Shown here one piece after another: positions 21,125 through 30,389 of a DNA stretch of 30,445 nt. Under the pieces are notes generated by a model, which was not told the DNA's origin, made no database searches, and worked only from the letters and a program-made list of their open reading frames with translations. The stretch is from an uncultured Clostridia bacterium (lineage in GTDB: Bacteria; Bacillota; Clostridia; Lachnospirales; Lachnospiraceae): contig CALBNS010000036.1 in assembly GCA_937896665.1 (NCBI GenBank), positions 1 through 30,445 on the forward strand, written 5' to 3'. The number at the start of each line of letters is the position of its first letter. Positions within the stretch are counted from its first letter, which is position 1. Both the position numbers and the translations under genes were made by a program.

Positions 21125-21949
21125 CTAATGCTCCTCTATGTTAATCTGCTCAATGGTTTCAATGTTATACGGAAGAATTGAATTGGCAAAACGCTTGAAT
21201 TTATCTGCCGCATCACTCACATAGAATGAATAGGATGCCCATTCCTCACTCGCCCCACTGTTCGTCATATTATTTTCTTCCAACAAACGTTTCAAATCCA
21301 TTGCTGTCTCGTAAGCCGGATTAATCAGTACAATTCCTTCGCCCATATATTCTCTAATCTTAGAGCGCAGTAATGGATAATGTGTACATCCTAATATCAG
21401 CGAGTCAATATCCGTTTCTTTCATAGATGCCAGATAATAATCAATAATCTCCTCCGAAACTTTATGTTTTGCAAAACCTTCTTCCACAAGTGGAACGAAC
21501 AATGGACAGGCTTTTCCAATCACAGAAACTTCCGGGTCGAGTGAATGAATGATTTTTTCATACATGGCACTCTGAATTGTAGCCTCTGTTCCGATAACAC
21601 CGATTTTTTTCGAGTTTGTCATCGCCAGAGCGGCTCTTGCTCCCGGCTCCACGACACCGATAATCGGAATGTCGCTTTCCTCACGCACTACCTCTAAAGC
21701 CAGAGCACTTGCTGTATTACAGGCAATGACAATTGCCTTTACTCCTTTTGTCTTTAGAAAATTAATAATCTGTCTGGAGTATCGGATAATATTATTCGGC
21801 GACTTACTTCCATATGGTACACGAGCCGTGTCTCCAAAATAGACCAGATTCTCATTCGGCAACTGACGCATGATTTCTCTGGCGACAGTAAGTCCGCCTA
21901 CCCCTGAATCAAATACCCCTATCGGTGCTGCATTCTTATCTATACTCAA
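21125..21949 (-). CDS. murI: Glutamate racemase
   Basis: Converts L- to D-glutamate for peptidoglycan in the cytoplasm. The two catalytic cysteines are Cys77 in VIACNTASA and Cys188 in LILGCTHYP; GVFDSGVGGLTVAREI and YFGDTARVPYG are substrate-binding motifs. The 274 residues match the family. The start is TTG at 21949 with GGAG nine bases upstream; no ATG lies before the conserved GVFDSG block. It follows pfkA by 20 bases. Confidence 0.95.
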   Translation of the reverse strand: MSIDKNAAPIGVFDSGVGGLTVAREIMRQLPNENLVYFGDTARVPYGSKSPNNIIRYSRQIINFLKTKGVKAIVIACNTASALALEVVREESDIPIIGVVEPGARAALAMTNSKKIGVIGTEATIQSAMYEKIIHSLDPEVSVIGKACPLFVPLVEEGFAKHKVSEEIIDYYLASMKETDIDSLILGCTHYPLLRSKIREYMGEGIVLINPAYETAMDLKRLLEENNMTNSGASEEWASYSFYVSDAADKFKRFANSILPYNIETIEQINIEEH

Positions 21950-21969
21950 AATGATGTTCTCCTTCTAAA

Positions 21970-22944
21970 TTAACGTGACAAATATTGGATTACGTCATAG
22001 TTAAATGCCGGAATTTCTTTGTGCATCTGCAATGCTTCATTGATATCAAAGTCAATATATTCTCCGTGTCTGTATCCTACTACACGGTTTGTCTTTCCTT
22101 CTGCTAATAACTCGACAGCTTTTACACCCATGATAGAGGCATATACTCTGTCCTTACATGACGGGCTTCCTCCACGCTGCATGTGTCCAAGAATAGTAGC
22201 TCTTGTTTCCACACCTGTAGCTTCCTCGATTCTCCTTGCCATATTCATAGAATCGCCAACACCCTCTGCGTTGATAATGATATAATGTTTCTTGCCACGT
22301 TGTCTATTTGCAATGATGTCATCAATAATTGCCTGTTCATCATAACCATGTTCTTCTGGCATCAGAATACGTTCTGCACCATTGGCAATACCACACCACA
22401 TTGCAAGATATCCTGCATCTCGTCCCATAACCTCGATAATACTACATCTTTCATGTGATGTTGATGTATCACGAATCTTATCAATTGCTTCCATAGCTGT
22501 ATTAACAGCAGTATCAAATCCAATTGTATATTCTGTACAGCTGATATCAAGGTCAATTGTTCCCGGAACACCGATTGTATTAATGCCAAGATTAGAAAGC
22601 TTCTGTGCACCTGCAAAAGAACCATCACCACCGATTACAACAAGTCCCTGAATACCATATTTTTTCAAAATAGCGGCAGCTTTTTGCTGTCCTTCTTCTG
22701 TTCGCATGGAATGACATCTTGCTGTCTGCAGAACAGTACCACCTCGCTGGATAATATCGGACACATCTTTTGCTGTCATATCGATAATTTCTTCTCTTAA
22801 TAAACCGTGGTATCCACGTCTGATTCCTCTTACACCCATGCCTTTTGCCAGGGCTGTTCTAACTACCGCACGAATCGCTGCGTTCATACCTGGTGCGTCT
22901 CCACCACTGGTTAATACTCCAATTGTGTGAATTTTATCTGTCAT
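21970..22944 (-). CDS. pfkA: ATP-dependent 6-phosphofructokinase
   Basis: Phosphorylates fructose 6-phosphate to fructose 1,6-bisphosphate, the committed step of glycolysis. A 324-residue bacterial PfkA: nucleotide loop SGGDAPGMN (13-21), GGDGS (105-109) typical of the ATP-dependent form, and the catalytic loop PGTIDLDI with Asp131 and Asp133. The usual loop is TIDND; here Leu132 replaces Asn, while both acidic residues are kept. GAERILMPEE is also present. GGAGGAAAGATA precedes the ATG. A good promoter lies at 22995-23023, so pfkA leads its own operon although dnaE is only 122 bases upstream. Confidence 0.95.
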   Translation of the reverse strand: MTDKIHTIGVLTSGGDAPGMNAAIRAVVRTALAKGMGVRGIRRGYHGLLREEIIDMTAKDVSDIIQRGGTVLQTARCHSMRTEEGQQKAAAILKKYGIQGLVVIGGDGSFAGAQKLSNLGINTIGVPGTIDLDISCTEYTIGFDTAVNTAMEAIDKIRDTSTSHERCSIIEVMGRDAGYLAMWCGIANGAERILMPEEHGYDEQAIIDDIIANRQRGKKHYIIINAEGVGDSMNMARRIEEATGVETRATILGHMQRGGSPSCKDRVYASIMGVKAVELLAEGKTNRVVGYRHGEYIDFDINEALQMHKEIPAFNYDVIQYLSR

Positions 22945-22994
22945 TATCTTTCCTCCATTGTTCTATAATTCTTTTTGCTGACTGTTCTTATTCA

Positions 22995-23023
22995 ATTTTA
23001 CTCTATTCTGTCTATGTTTTCAA
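22995..23023 (-). promoter_or_regulatory. Promoter of pfkA - murI - DUF1934
   Basis: On the minus strand TTGAAA (23018-23023) and TAAAAT (22995-23000) with exactly 17 bases between, 51 bases before the pfkA start codon. Confidence 0.7.
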
Positions 23024-23066
23024 TACGCTTTTCCCCGACTTATTACTAACTTATAAAAATAAAGTC

Positions 23067-26000
23067 TTACTTTTCCACGACCTTGACACGTTCCTGTCCG
23101 AATTGCTGATAGAGGCGGTTAAGGATTTCCTGACGGATCTCAATATTCCAGTTCTGAGACAATCGCTTTATTGCCTTTTCTGCTGCGCAATAAATTACAA
23201 CTTCATCCCTTCCCTCTGATGTACGAAGTATCTCGTAAACTTTTGATTCTTCTGCCAGAAATGACGCTTTGTCCGGAAACTGAATCCATAAATCTCTTTT
23301 CCCATTTTCAAACGGAATAATCGACTCGCAAATCAATTTGCCTGCAGCCTCATCTTCTTCTGAAACACGGCCCTTCACAAATACTTTTGTATCCTCGTTT
23401 AAATATTGCCTGTTTCTCTCATAGTCTTTCGGGAACACTACAACTTCCACATTGCCCATCAAATCTTCAATCGTAAGGAACGCCATAGTCTTATTATTTT
23501 TCGTATGCTTGATCGTCTTATTTGTAATCATGCCTCCTACGACTTCCTTCGCGCCATCACGCACCTTGGTTTGTCCAGTCTCTTCGTCTATCTGAAAGTC
23601 CATCGAAGTTGCACTGATATTCTTCCGCCATTTTGCTTCGTATTTTTCCAAAGGATGTCCACTGATATAAATTCCAAGCACTTCTTTTTCAAATGCCAGC
23701 ATCGTTTCCTTTTCAAACTCCCCGACATTCGGCATTGGAATATCAAATTCCTGCTTCTGCTCCTCACTTACCAAATCAAAAAGTGTCATCTGGCCTGTCA
23801 TGGAATATTTGCGTTCCTGATTTACCTGTTCCAAAATCCTTGCATATATTACCATGAACTGTTTTCTTGTGCCGCCAAGTCCATCAAGTGCTCCGGCTTT
23901 AATAAAGCTTTCAATTGTTCTCTTATTTACTTCTTTGCCACCCATACGCTCAATAAAATCCTTCAAATGCTTAAATGGACCATTTTTCTCGCGTTCTTCA
24001 ATAATTGCAGAAATCACTGGTTTACCCACACTCTTGATTGCTGCCAGACCATAGCGGATATTTCCATTGTCTACCGAAAATCTTCCTTCACCTTTGTTAA
24101 TATCCGGTGGAAGAATTTTGATTCCCATCTGACGACATGCATAAATATATTCTGCCACTTTTCCGGCATTATCAATCACGGAAGTCATAAGAGCCGCCAT
24201 AAATTCTACCGGATAATAATATTTCAAATAAGCGGTCTGGTAAGATACTACTGCATAGGCAGCCGCATGTGATTTATTAAACGCATATTTTGCAAAATCA
24301 ATCATCTCATCATAAATCTTATTCGCGATTTTTTCATCGATTCCATTCGCAATACAGCCCGGTACGCCCTCCTCGGCATTGCCGTAAACAAAATTTTGAC
24401 GTTCCTTCTGCATCACGTCGCCCTTTTTCTTAGACATCGCACGTCGCAGCAAATCACTCCGTCCCAACGTATAACCCGCCAGATCACGTACAATCTGCAT
24501 TACCTGTTCCTGATATACAATACAGCCGTACGTCGGTGCAAGAATCGCTTCAAGCTGCGGACAGTCGTAAGTAATTGATGACTGATCATTTTTTCCTTTG
24601 ATATATTGTGGAATAAAGTCCATCGGTCCCGGACGATATAGTGAAATACCGGCTATGATATCCTCAAGACTCTGTGGCTTTAATTCCTTCATGAAACTCT
24701 TCATTCCTGCACTTTCCAATTGGAATACACCATCTGTTTTTCCTGTACCGATTGCATCCAGAACTGCCTTATCATCATAATCAATATGGTCAATATCTAT
24801 TTTCTTCCCTGTGCTCTTTTCTACGAGCTGAACTGCATTCTGAATAACAGTCAGGGTACGAAGCCCCAAAAAGTCCATCTTTAAAAGCCCAAGCTCTTCC
24901 AGTGTTGTCATGGTAAACTGCGTCGTAACAGACCCGTCTGAACCCAACGACAACGGTACATACTCGTCCACCGACTTCTGACTGATTACAACACCTGCTG
25001 CATGCATAGACGTATGTCTTGGAAGTCCCTCCAGACGCTTTGACATGTCAATCAAAGTATGTACCTGCTCATCCTGCTCATAAAGTGTACGAAGCTCACT
25101 GTTTCTTTCGAGTGCACCGTCTATTGTAATATTCAGCTCCCGCGGAATCATTTTAGAGATACTGTCAACAAATGCATATGGTAAATCCATCACCCGCCCC
25201 ACGTCACGGATAGCATTTCTCGCTGCCATTGTACCAAATGTTACAATCTGCACCACCCGGTCTGTGCCGTACTTTCTGACTACATAATCAATAACTTCCT
25301 GTCTTCTTTCAAAACAAAAATCAATATCAATATCGGGCATGGATACACGTTCCGGATTCAGAAAACGTTCAAATAGAAGCTGATACTTAATTGGGTCAAT
25401 ATTGGTAATGCCAAGACAGTATGAAACGATGCTGCCTGCTGCCGAACCACGTCCCGGTCCCACCATAATATCATTGTCTTTTGCATATTTAATAAAATCC
25501 CACACAATCAGGAAATAGTCTACATACCCCATTTCCTCAATGACACTCAACTCATAACGAAGCCGCTCTTTCAGCTTTTCCCCTGGATTTCCATAATGCT
25601 TTTCGAGTCCTTCAAAACACAGTTTATTCAGATATTCCCAAGAAGTATACCCATCCGGGACATCATACTTTGGAAGCTTGGTAACACCAAATTCAATCTC
25701 CACATTACAACGGTCTGCTATTTTCTGTGTATTTTCAATAGCTTCTAACGCATACGGGAATAACGCACGCATTTCTGCTTCCGACTTCACATAATACTGA
25801 CCGCCTTCATAGCGCATACGATTCTCGTCATTCAGCTTCTTACCAGTCTGAATACAAAGCAGAATATCATGTGGCTTTTCATCTTCCGCATACGTATAGT
25901 GCACATCATTAGTTGCAACCAGATCAATGCCAAGCTCTCTGGACAGCCTGAGAATCTGTGGATTCACATTTGCCTGTTCCTGCATGCCATGATCCTGAAG

Positions 26001-26522
26001 CTCCAAAAAGAAATTTTCTTTCCCGAACAGCTTCTCATATCGCTTTGCAGCCTCTTTTGCTTCTTCGTACATTCCTCTTTGCAGATTCTTCTGCACCTCA
26101 CCGGCAAGACATGCACTGAGTGCAATAATCCCCTCGTGATACTCTTCCAACAATTCAAGATCCACTCGAGGCTTATAATAATAACCTTCTACAAAACCCT
26201 TCGATACAATTTTGGTAAGATTCTCATATCCCTTTTGATTTTCAGCCAAAAGCACCAAATGATAATAGCGGTCCTCACTACCGGCACCGCTTTTATCAAA
26301 TCTGGAACCTGGAGCAACATAAACTTCACAGCCTAAAATCGGCTTAATTCCTGCTGCCTTCGCAGCACGGTAAAAATCAATCACGCCAAACATCACTCCG
26401 TGGTCTGTGATTGCCGCACTGTTCATTCCCAGTTCCTTTACTCTAGAAACATATTCTTTGATTTTATTCGAGCCGTCCAACAAACTATACTCTGTATGGA
26501 CATGCAAATGCGCAAAACTCAT
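23067..26522 (-). CDS. dnaE: DNA polymerase III alpha subunit, DnaE type
   Basis: A replicative polymerase of 1,151 residues, usual for DnaE. In Firmicutes that also have PolC, it extends primers on the lagging strand. Domains in order: PHP domain (FAHLHVHTEYSLLDG at the N-terminus), polymerase palm with PDIDIDFCFERR (around residues 394-405), GPGRGSAAGS and the SMPDIDID block, a helix-hairpin-helix part, and a C-terminal OB fold (FLTIEDLMGNVEVVVFPKDY). GGTGAAG precedes the ATG. It lies downstream of cvfB with a hairpin between them. Confidence 0.96.
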   Translation of the reverse strand: MSFAHLHVHTEYSLLDGSNKIKEYVSRVKELGMNSAAITDHGVMFGVIDFYRAAKAAGIKPILGCEVYVAPGSRFDKSGAGSEDRYYHLVLLAENQKGYENLTKIVSKGFVEGYYYKPRVDLELLEEYHEGIIALSACLAGEVQKNLQRGMYEEAKEAAKRYEKLFGKENFFLELQDHGMQEQANVNPQILRLSRELGIDLVATNDVHYTYAEDEKPHDILLCIQTGKKLNDENRMRYEGGQYYVKSEAEMRALFPYALEAIENTQKIADRCNVEIEFGVTKLPKYDVPDGYTSWEYLNKLCFEGLEKHYGNPGEKLKERLRYELSVIEEMGYVDYFLIVWDFIKYAKDNDIMVGPGRGSAAGSIVSYCLGITNIDPIKYQLLFERFLNPERVSMPDIDIDFCFERRQEVIDYVVRKYGTDRVVQIVTFGTMAARNAIRDVGRVMDLPYAFVDSISKMIPRELNITIDGALERNSELRTLYEQDEQVHTLIDMSKRLEGLPRHTSMHAAGVVISQKSVDEYVPLSLGSDGSVTTQFTMTTLEELGLLKMDFLGLRTLTVIQNAVQLVEKSTGKKIDIDHIDYDDKAVLDAIGTGKTDGVFQLESAGMKSFMKELKPQSLEDIIAGISLYRPGPMDFIPQYIKGKNDQSSITYDCPQLEAILAPTYGCIVYQEQVMQIVRDLAGYTLGRSDLLRRAMSKKKGDVMQKERQNFVYGNAEEGVPGCIANGIDEKIANKIYDEMIDFAKYAFNKSHAAAYAVVSYQTAYLKYYYPVEFMAALMTSVIDNAGKVAEYIYACRQMGIKILPPDINKGEGRFSVDNGNIRYGLAAIKSVGKPVISAIIEEREKNGPFKHLKDFIERMGGKEVNKRTIESFIKAGALDGLGGTRKQFMVIYARILEQVNQERKYSMTGQMTLFDLVSEEQKQEFDIPMPNVGEFEKETMLAFEKEVLGIYISGHPLEKYEAKWRKNISATSMDFQIDEETGQTKVRDGAKEVVGGMITNKTIKHTKNNKTMAFLTIEDLMGNVEVVVFPKDYERNRQYLNEDTKVFVKGRVSEEDEAAGKLICESIIPFENGKRDLWIQFPDKASFLAEESKVYEILRTSEGRDEVVIYCAAEKAIKRLSQNWNIEIRQEILNRLYQQFGQERVKVVEK

Positions 26523-26544
26523 ATGTCTTCACCTTTTCTTCCAC

Positions 26545-26595
26545 AACCGGTTCAAAACTTCGCGATGATATTATTTGCGAAGTTCTATACCGGTT
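26545..26595 (-). terminator. Nested hairpin at the end of cvfB
   Basis: AACTTCGC (26556-26563) pairs with GCGAAGTT (26577-26584), and outside it ACCGGTT pairs with AACCGGT (26545-26551 and 26589-26595). It spans the cvfB stop codon and precedes dnaE. On the minus strand the inner stem is followed by TTTG only, so it may be a weak terminator or an mRNA-stability element. Confidence 0.5.
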
Positions 26596-27395
26596 GCTTT
26601 TATCTCAACCTTACCTTCTTTTAAAAGCCTTCCTACTGCACGTTTAAATGCATTCTTACTCATACTAAATTCCTGCTTAATGATTTCCGGATCAGCCTTA
26701 TCTGTAAATGGAAGCCTCCCGCCATGTCCGTGAATTGCCTGTAAAACAATTTCTGCATCCTTGTCCATCTGCATCGGGATCTTTTCGCGTATACTCAAAT
26801 CCAGCTTGCCATCTTCTTTGACAGCCGTTACCCTCGCCTTTACAGTCTGTCCTACCACTAGATTTCCATAGACTTCTTTCTTTGGAATCCGTGCAGAATA
26901 CTGATTATCTACTGCCACGAACACACCAAACTCATGGCTGGTGTCATATATTATACCTTCTACCATATCATCTCTCTTGTATGGTGAATCTTTGCGAAGC
27001 ACATCATATACTCGCATAGTTGCACACAAGCGCTGGCTCTTGTCAATATAAAGTGTCACGAGACAGTGGTCTCCCTTTTTCACTTTTGCCGTCTGCTGTT
27101 TAAATGGAAGAAACAAATCTTTCTCCAATCCCCACTCTAAAAATGCACCGAATTTCCCGGTATCTGCCACTTCCAGGACTGCAAGCTTACCAATCTCTAC
27201 TTTTGGCTCATGTACGGTTGCAATCAATCGGTCATCCGAATCTTTATACAGAAATACTTCCACCGGATCACCTATTTCAATTCCATGTGGAACCTGTTTC
27301 TTCGGAAGCAGCACTCTTTCTTCATCACTACCTAGATACACACCGAAATCCACTTTTTTCACTACTGTCAAAACTTGTTTTTTCCCTAATTTCAT
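26571..27395 (-). CDS. cvfB: CvfB-type S1-domain RNA-binding protein
   Basis: A 274-residue protein with S1-like folds and a C-terminal winged helix. KKVDFGVYLGSDEERVLLPK, GKFGAFLEWGLEKDLFLPFK and EFGVFVAVDNQYSARIPKKE mark three S1-type barrels; SMSKNAFKRAVGRLLKEGKV is the winged helix. CvfB proteins bind RNA and affect virulence-factor expression in Staphylococcus; in a commensal the role is probably general post-transcriptional control. The start overlaps the thioesterase stop by four bases (ATGA), so translation is coupled. Confidence 0.88.
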   Translation of the reverse strand: MKLGKKQVLTVVKKVDFGVYLGSDEERVLLPKKQVPHGIEIGDPVEVFLYKDSDDRLIATVHEPKVEIGKLAVLEVADTGKFGAFLEWGLEKDLFLPFKQQTAKVKKGDHCLVTLYIDKSQRLCATMRVYDVLRKDSPYKRDDMVEGIIYDTSHEFGVFVAVDNQYSARIPKKEVYGNLVVGQTVKARVTAVKEDGKLDLSIREKIPMQMDKDAEIVLQAIHGHGGRLPFTDKADPEIIKQEFSMSKNAFKRAVGRLLKEGKVEIKATGIELRK

Positions 27396-28108
27396 CTTTT
27401 ATTTTCTCCTATAAGCTCTACTGCCGCATACAAATGATCTTGCGTATCGCAAAGCATCACCACTGTCCTATCCTCCACCGTGGCAACCTTTGCAATAATC
27501 GTGTCTCCATATACTGCCGCCTTCTTGTACTCTGTTCTTATCTGTGAAACACATTCCATCTGGGGAACGGCTTCTAAAGCCAGTCTGACATACTGGCAAT
27601 TATTCATATGTTGATTTGTATCAATATGATACTTTCGAACGGAAAATGTGTCAACCGGAATCGCGTCCTGTAAAGGTTTAATCTTTCTGTCCGCATATTC
27701 CATCTCCAATGCAGGTTCTATCTGATATGCTTCTATCTCAGAGGCTTCCGGTCTTGCCGGCCTTCCATTCTCCAAATTCATATAAACCCAAAGCGAATTG
27801 GCATATGCCAGCACCTCACCGTTTTTCGTCTTCATTATATAATTTCTCGACCCCAAAAATCCGTTGAAGCCTGTCGCCCATGTGGACACTGTAATCTCCT
27901 CCGCCATCTTCGGACGCCTGTTTAAAATAATCTGCCATGATGATAGAATCCATGCCCTCTTCTTTTGCTCCAGATAATCTATCCCCACTCCGCTTATCTC
28001 CGACTGCATACTGCTGCAGTCTTGAAAATAATTTATAATTCCGGGTATTGCAAGAAACCCCGATGAATCACATTCACTGAATCGTATTTTACTTTCCATT
28101 GTGTACAT
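27392..28108 (-). CDS. Acyl-ACP thioesterase
   Basis: A 238-residue double hot-dog-fold thioesterase that would release fatty acids from acyl carrier protein in the cytoplasm. The catalytic region HIDTNQHMNNCQYV (161-174) carries Asp163, Asn165 and His167. RFSECDSSGFLAIPGIINYF opens the first hot-dog fold. AGGAGG eight bases before the ATG supports the start at 28108. It heads the overlapping pair with cvfB and lies 25 bases after spoIIR. Confidence 0.9.
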   Translation of the reverse strand: MYTMESKIRFSECDSSGFLAIPGIINYFQDCSSMQSEISGVGIDYLEQKKRAWILSSWQIILNRRPKMAEEITVSTWATGFNGFLGSRNYIMKTKNGEVLAYANSLWVYMNLENGRPARPEASEIEAYQIEPALEMEYADRKIKPLQDAIPVDTFSVRKYHIDTNQHMNNCQYVRLALEAVPQMECVSQIRTEYKKAAVYGDTIIAKVATVEDRTVVMLCDTQDHLYAAVELIGENKR

Positions 28109-28133
28109 TCGTTATTCCTCCTATCTGCATGTG

Positions 28134-28772
28134 CTATTGGAAGAAAAACCACTTGATTTTAAATCGGGACATCGCTGTCACCATCTCATACTCATCCTCG
28201 TCCAGCACATTTTCTAAAACTGCTTTTCCTTCCTCCGGAACGACTGCATGCACTGCATCAATAAAGCAGAGATTTGGATAAAGCACGCACCACCAGTTCT
28301 GCCCTTCAGCCTCCCCAATCTCTATACGGAGTGCCTCATAATCTCCCTCCGGAAAAACCACATCTCCATACCTCTTTTCCGGGAAATAGCACTCTGTCAC
28401 TTTTACATTTACTGCATAGTCATATCCTTCGTCAACAATTGTCTGGTACGCAATTTCCTTGATTTCCTCTATATGCTCATTCGCCCATTTTTTTGTGGTA
28501 TCGGCACTTTCCGACTCTGGGAGCTCTTCTTTCATATAGCTCAACACGCGCCCCTTGACTTCCATCTTAAGCGCCTGATCTTCCTTGGTGTCGCTATTCG
28601 CCAACACATGAAATCGAAAAACTTCTCCTGCAAGCTTTTCCTGCATACTCATAATCTTTGAGTCTAGCAAATCTTTCCTTCTGATACCTGCACATACAAC
28701 CACTATCACTGCAAAAAATATACCTAATATAATACATATCTGTTTCTTTTTCAAACGAATAAATTCCATCAT
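28134..28772 (-). CDS. spoIIR: Stage II sporulation protein R
   Basis: SpoIIR is made in the forespore, secreted into the intermembrane space, and triggers SpoIIGA to process pro-sigma-E in the mother cell. The 212-residue protein has an N-terminal membrane/signal segment (about 12-29) and the family core: FRFHVLANSDTKEDQALKME, VKGRVLSYMKEEL, and near the C-terminus YDYAVNVKVTECYFPEKRYG and NWWCVLYPNLCFIDAV. AGGAGG lies six bases before the ATG. It shows that the host lineage is a spore-former, which matters for the split spoIIID here: sigma-E is the factor that should turn spoIIID on. Confidence 0.93.
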   Translation of the reverse strand: MMEFIRLKKKQICIILGIFFAVIVVVCAGIRRKDLLDSKIMSMQEKLAGEVFRFHVLANSDTKEDQALKMEVKGRVLSYMKEELPESESADTTKKWANEHIEEIKEIAYQTIVDEGYDYAVNVKVTECYFPEKRYGDVVFPEGDYEALRIEIGEAEGQNWWCVLYPNLCFIDAVHAVVPEEGKAVLENVLDEDEYEMVTAMSRFKIKWFFFQ

Positions 28773-28834
28773 TATGTACCTCCTGTTTTATACACGGAGT
28801 ATGTACATCACAGGGAAATTTATTCATTTAATAT

Positions 28835-29509
28835 CTACTTTTTCGTACGGATTGTATCGCTGACGCTCTCCACCTGATTATCAATATGCCGGCATATCAT
28901 CAGCGTAGCTTTTGTTTTGTCGCCTTTTTCGATTGCATCTATAATCTCATCATGTTCCTCCAGCAAGACCTCATGCACTTCTTTTTTTTTCAAATATTCC
29001 ACACGGTAACGATACATCTGTTCCCGCAGATTATATAGAAGCTGGATTAGACGCTGGTTATCTGTTGCATGATAAATAATATCATGGAATTTCACATCTG
29101 CTTCTGCAAAAGTAGTAACGTCGTTGCATTTCAGTGCCTTTTTAAATTCCGCAGCTGCCGCCTTCAGTTCTTTCAGATCTTCCGGCGTGATTCTTTCACA
29201 CGCAAGTCCTACTGCCAATTCTTCCAATGCCTTGCGCACTTCCAGAACATCCCGCAGACTCTTTTCCGTAATCTCGCCTACGATGGCTCCCCTTCTTGGA
29301 ATCATCACCACGAGCCCCTCTAGTTCCAGCTTACGAATTGCTTCGCGTATAGGTGTACGGCTTACTCCCAGTTTGTTTCCCAGCTTAATCTCCATCAAGC
29401 GTTCACCCGGTTTTAATTCACCGCGCAAAATAGCCTGCCGTAATGTGTTAAACACGACATCTCGCAAGGGCAAATATTCGTTCATGTTCACTTCAAAATC
29501 TGATGCCAT
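28835..29509 (-). CDS. GntR/FadR-family transcriptional regulator
   Basis: A 224-residue regulator with an N-terminal winged helix (about 15-75; LGNKLGVSRTPIREAIRKLE is the recognition part) and a helical FCD ligand domain whose putative metal ligands are in DVKFHDIIYHATDN, EEHDEIIDAIE and CRHIDNQ. Members of this group sense organic acids or fatty-acid-like ligands; the target here is unknown. The ATG at 29509 is chosen because AGGAGG lies before it; that site overlaps the end of ispE, one base away, so the two genes are co-transcribed. Confidence 0.9.
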   Translation of the reverse strand: MASDFEVNMNEYLPLRDVVFNTLRQAILRGELKPGERLMEIKLGNKLGVSRTPIREAIRKLELEGLVVMIPRRGAIVGEITEKSLRDVLEVRKALEELAVGLACERITPEDLKELKAAAAEFKKALKCNDVTTFAEADVKFHDIIYHATDNQRLIQLLYNLREQMYRYRVEYLKKKEVHEVLLEEHDEIIDAIEKGDKTKATLMICRHIDNQVESVSDTIRTKK

Positions 29510-29510
29510 A

Positions 29511-30389
29511 TTATTTCCTCCTGACGTTGTGTACATTTGCAACATATATCTGTCTGGCAATACCTTTGTTTATCAATGTATTTTGTGCAGTCCGTGCCAT
29601 CTTTCTATCTGGAAAAATACCAAAAACAGTTGGACCGCTGCCACTCATCATGGCACCGAGTGCTCCTGCTTTCATCATGGCCTTTTTGATTTTATCAATC
29701 ACCGGATAATCTTCAATTGTAACACATTCAAGTACATTTCCCATAGAAGAGATGACCTTGTCCAAATCCTGGTTTTTCAGACCTTCCAGCAGACCGTCAA
29801 TATCAGGATGTTCTGCAATCTCCCGCGAATCCAGTTTTTCATAAACAGTTTTCGTGGAAACGCTGATGGATGGTTTAGCAATTAAGATATAGCATTTTGG
29901 AAGCGGCTCAAGGGGTGTCAGAATTTCGCCAATTCCTTCTGCCAGCACTGTACCACGCATAATACAATATGGTACATCAGCACCCAGCTTCACGCCTCGC
30001 TCCATCAGTTCCTTCTCGCTTAATCCCAGATTATACATACGATTCATACCGACTAATACTGCTGCTGCATTCGCACTTCCGCCTGCTAATCCTGCTGCAA
30101 CGGGTATATGTTTCTCCAAGGTAATGTGGATTCCACCGCCCAGCTGGAACTCCTCCATTAATAACTTTGCAGCTTTATATGCAATATTGTTTTCATCTAC
30201 AGGCAGATAATGCAGATTTGTCTCTACCTGTATGCCCGGTGTCTCTGTCTTTCTCATAGTAACATTGTCGTATAAATATATCGTCTGCATTACCATACGC
30301 ACGTCATGGTAACCATTTTCTCTTTTCCCTAATACCTCAAGCCCAAGATTGATCTTTGCCAGAGCCTTTAATTGTAATGTGTGATTCAT
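29511..30389 (-). CDS. ispE: 4-diphosphocytidyl-2-C-methyl-D-erythritol kinase
   Basis: A GHMP kinase of the non-mevalonate isoprenoid pathway that phosphorylates CDP-methylerythritol. The 292-residue protein shows ALAKINLGLEVLGKRENGYH with Lys12, the ATP loop PVAAGLAGGSANAAAVLVG (96-114), GADVPYC with the catalytic Asp138, and ALGAMMSGSGPTVFGIF near the C-terminus. AAGGAAAAT precedes the ATG. It is the first gene of this operon inside the window; its promoter may lie beyond the window edge, as 30390-30445 shows no clear one. Confidence 0.95.
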   Translation of the reverse strand: MNHTLQLKALAKINLGLEVLGKRENGYHDVRMVMQTIYLYDNVTMRKTETPGIQVETNLHYLPVDENNIAYKAAKLLMEEFQLGGGIHITLEKHIPVAAGLAGGSANAAAVLVGMNRMYNLGLSEKELMERGVKLGADVPYCIMRGTVLAEGIGEILTPLEPLPKCYILIAKPSISVSTKTVYEKLDSREIAEHPDIDGLLEGLKNQDLDKVISSMGNVLECVTIEDYPVIDKIKKAMMKAGALGAMMSGSGPTVFGIFPDRKMARTAQNTLINKGIARQIYVANVHNVRRK

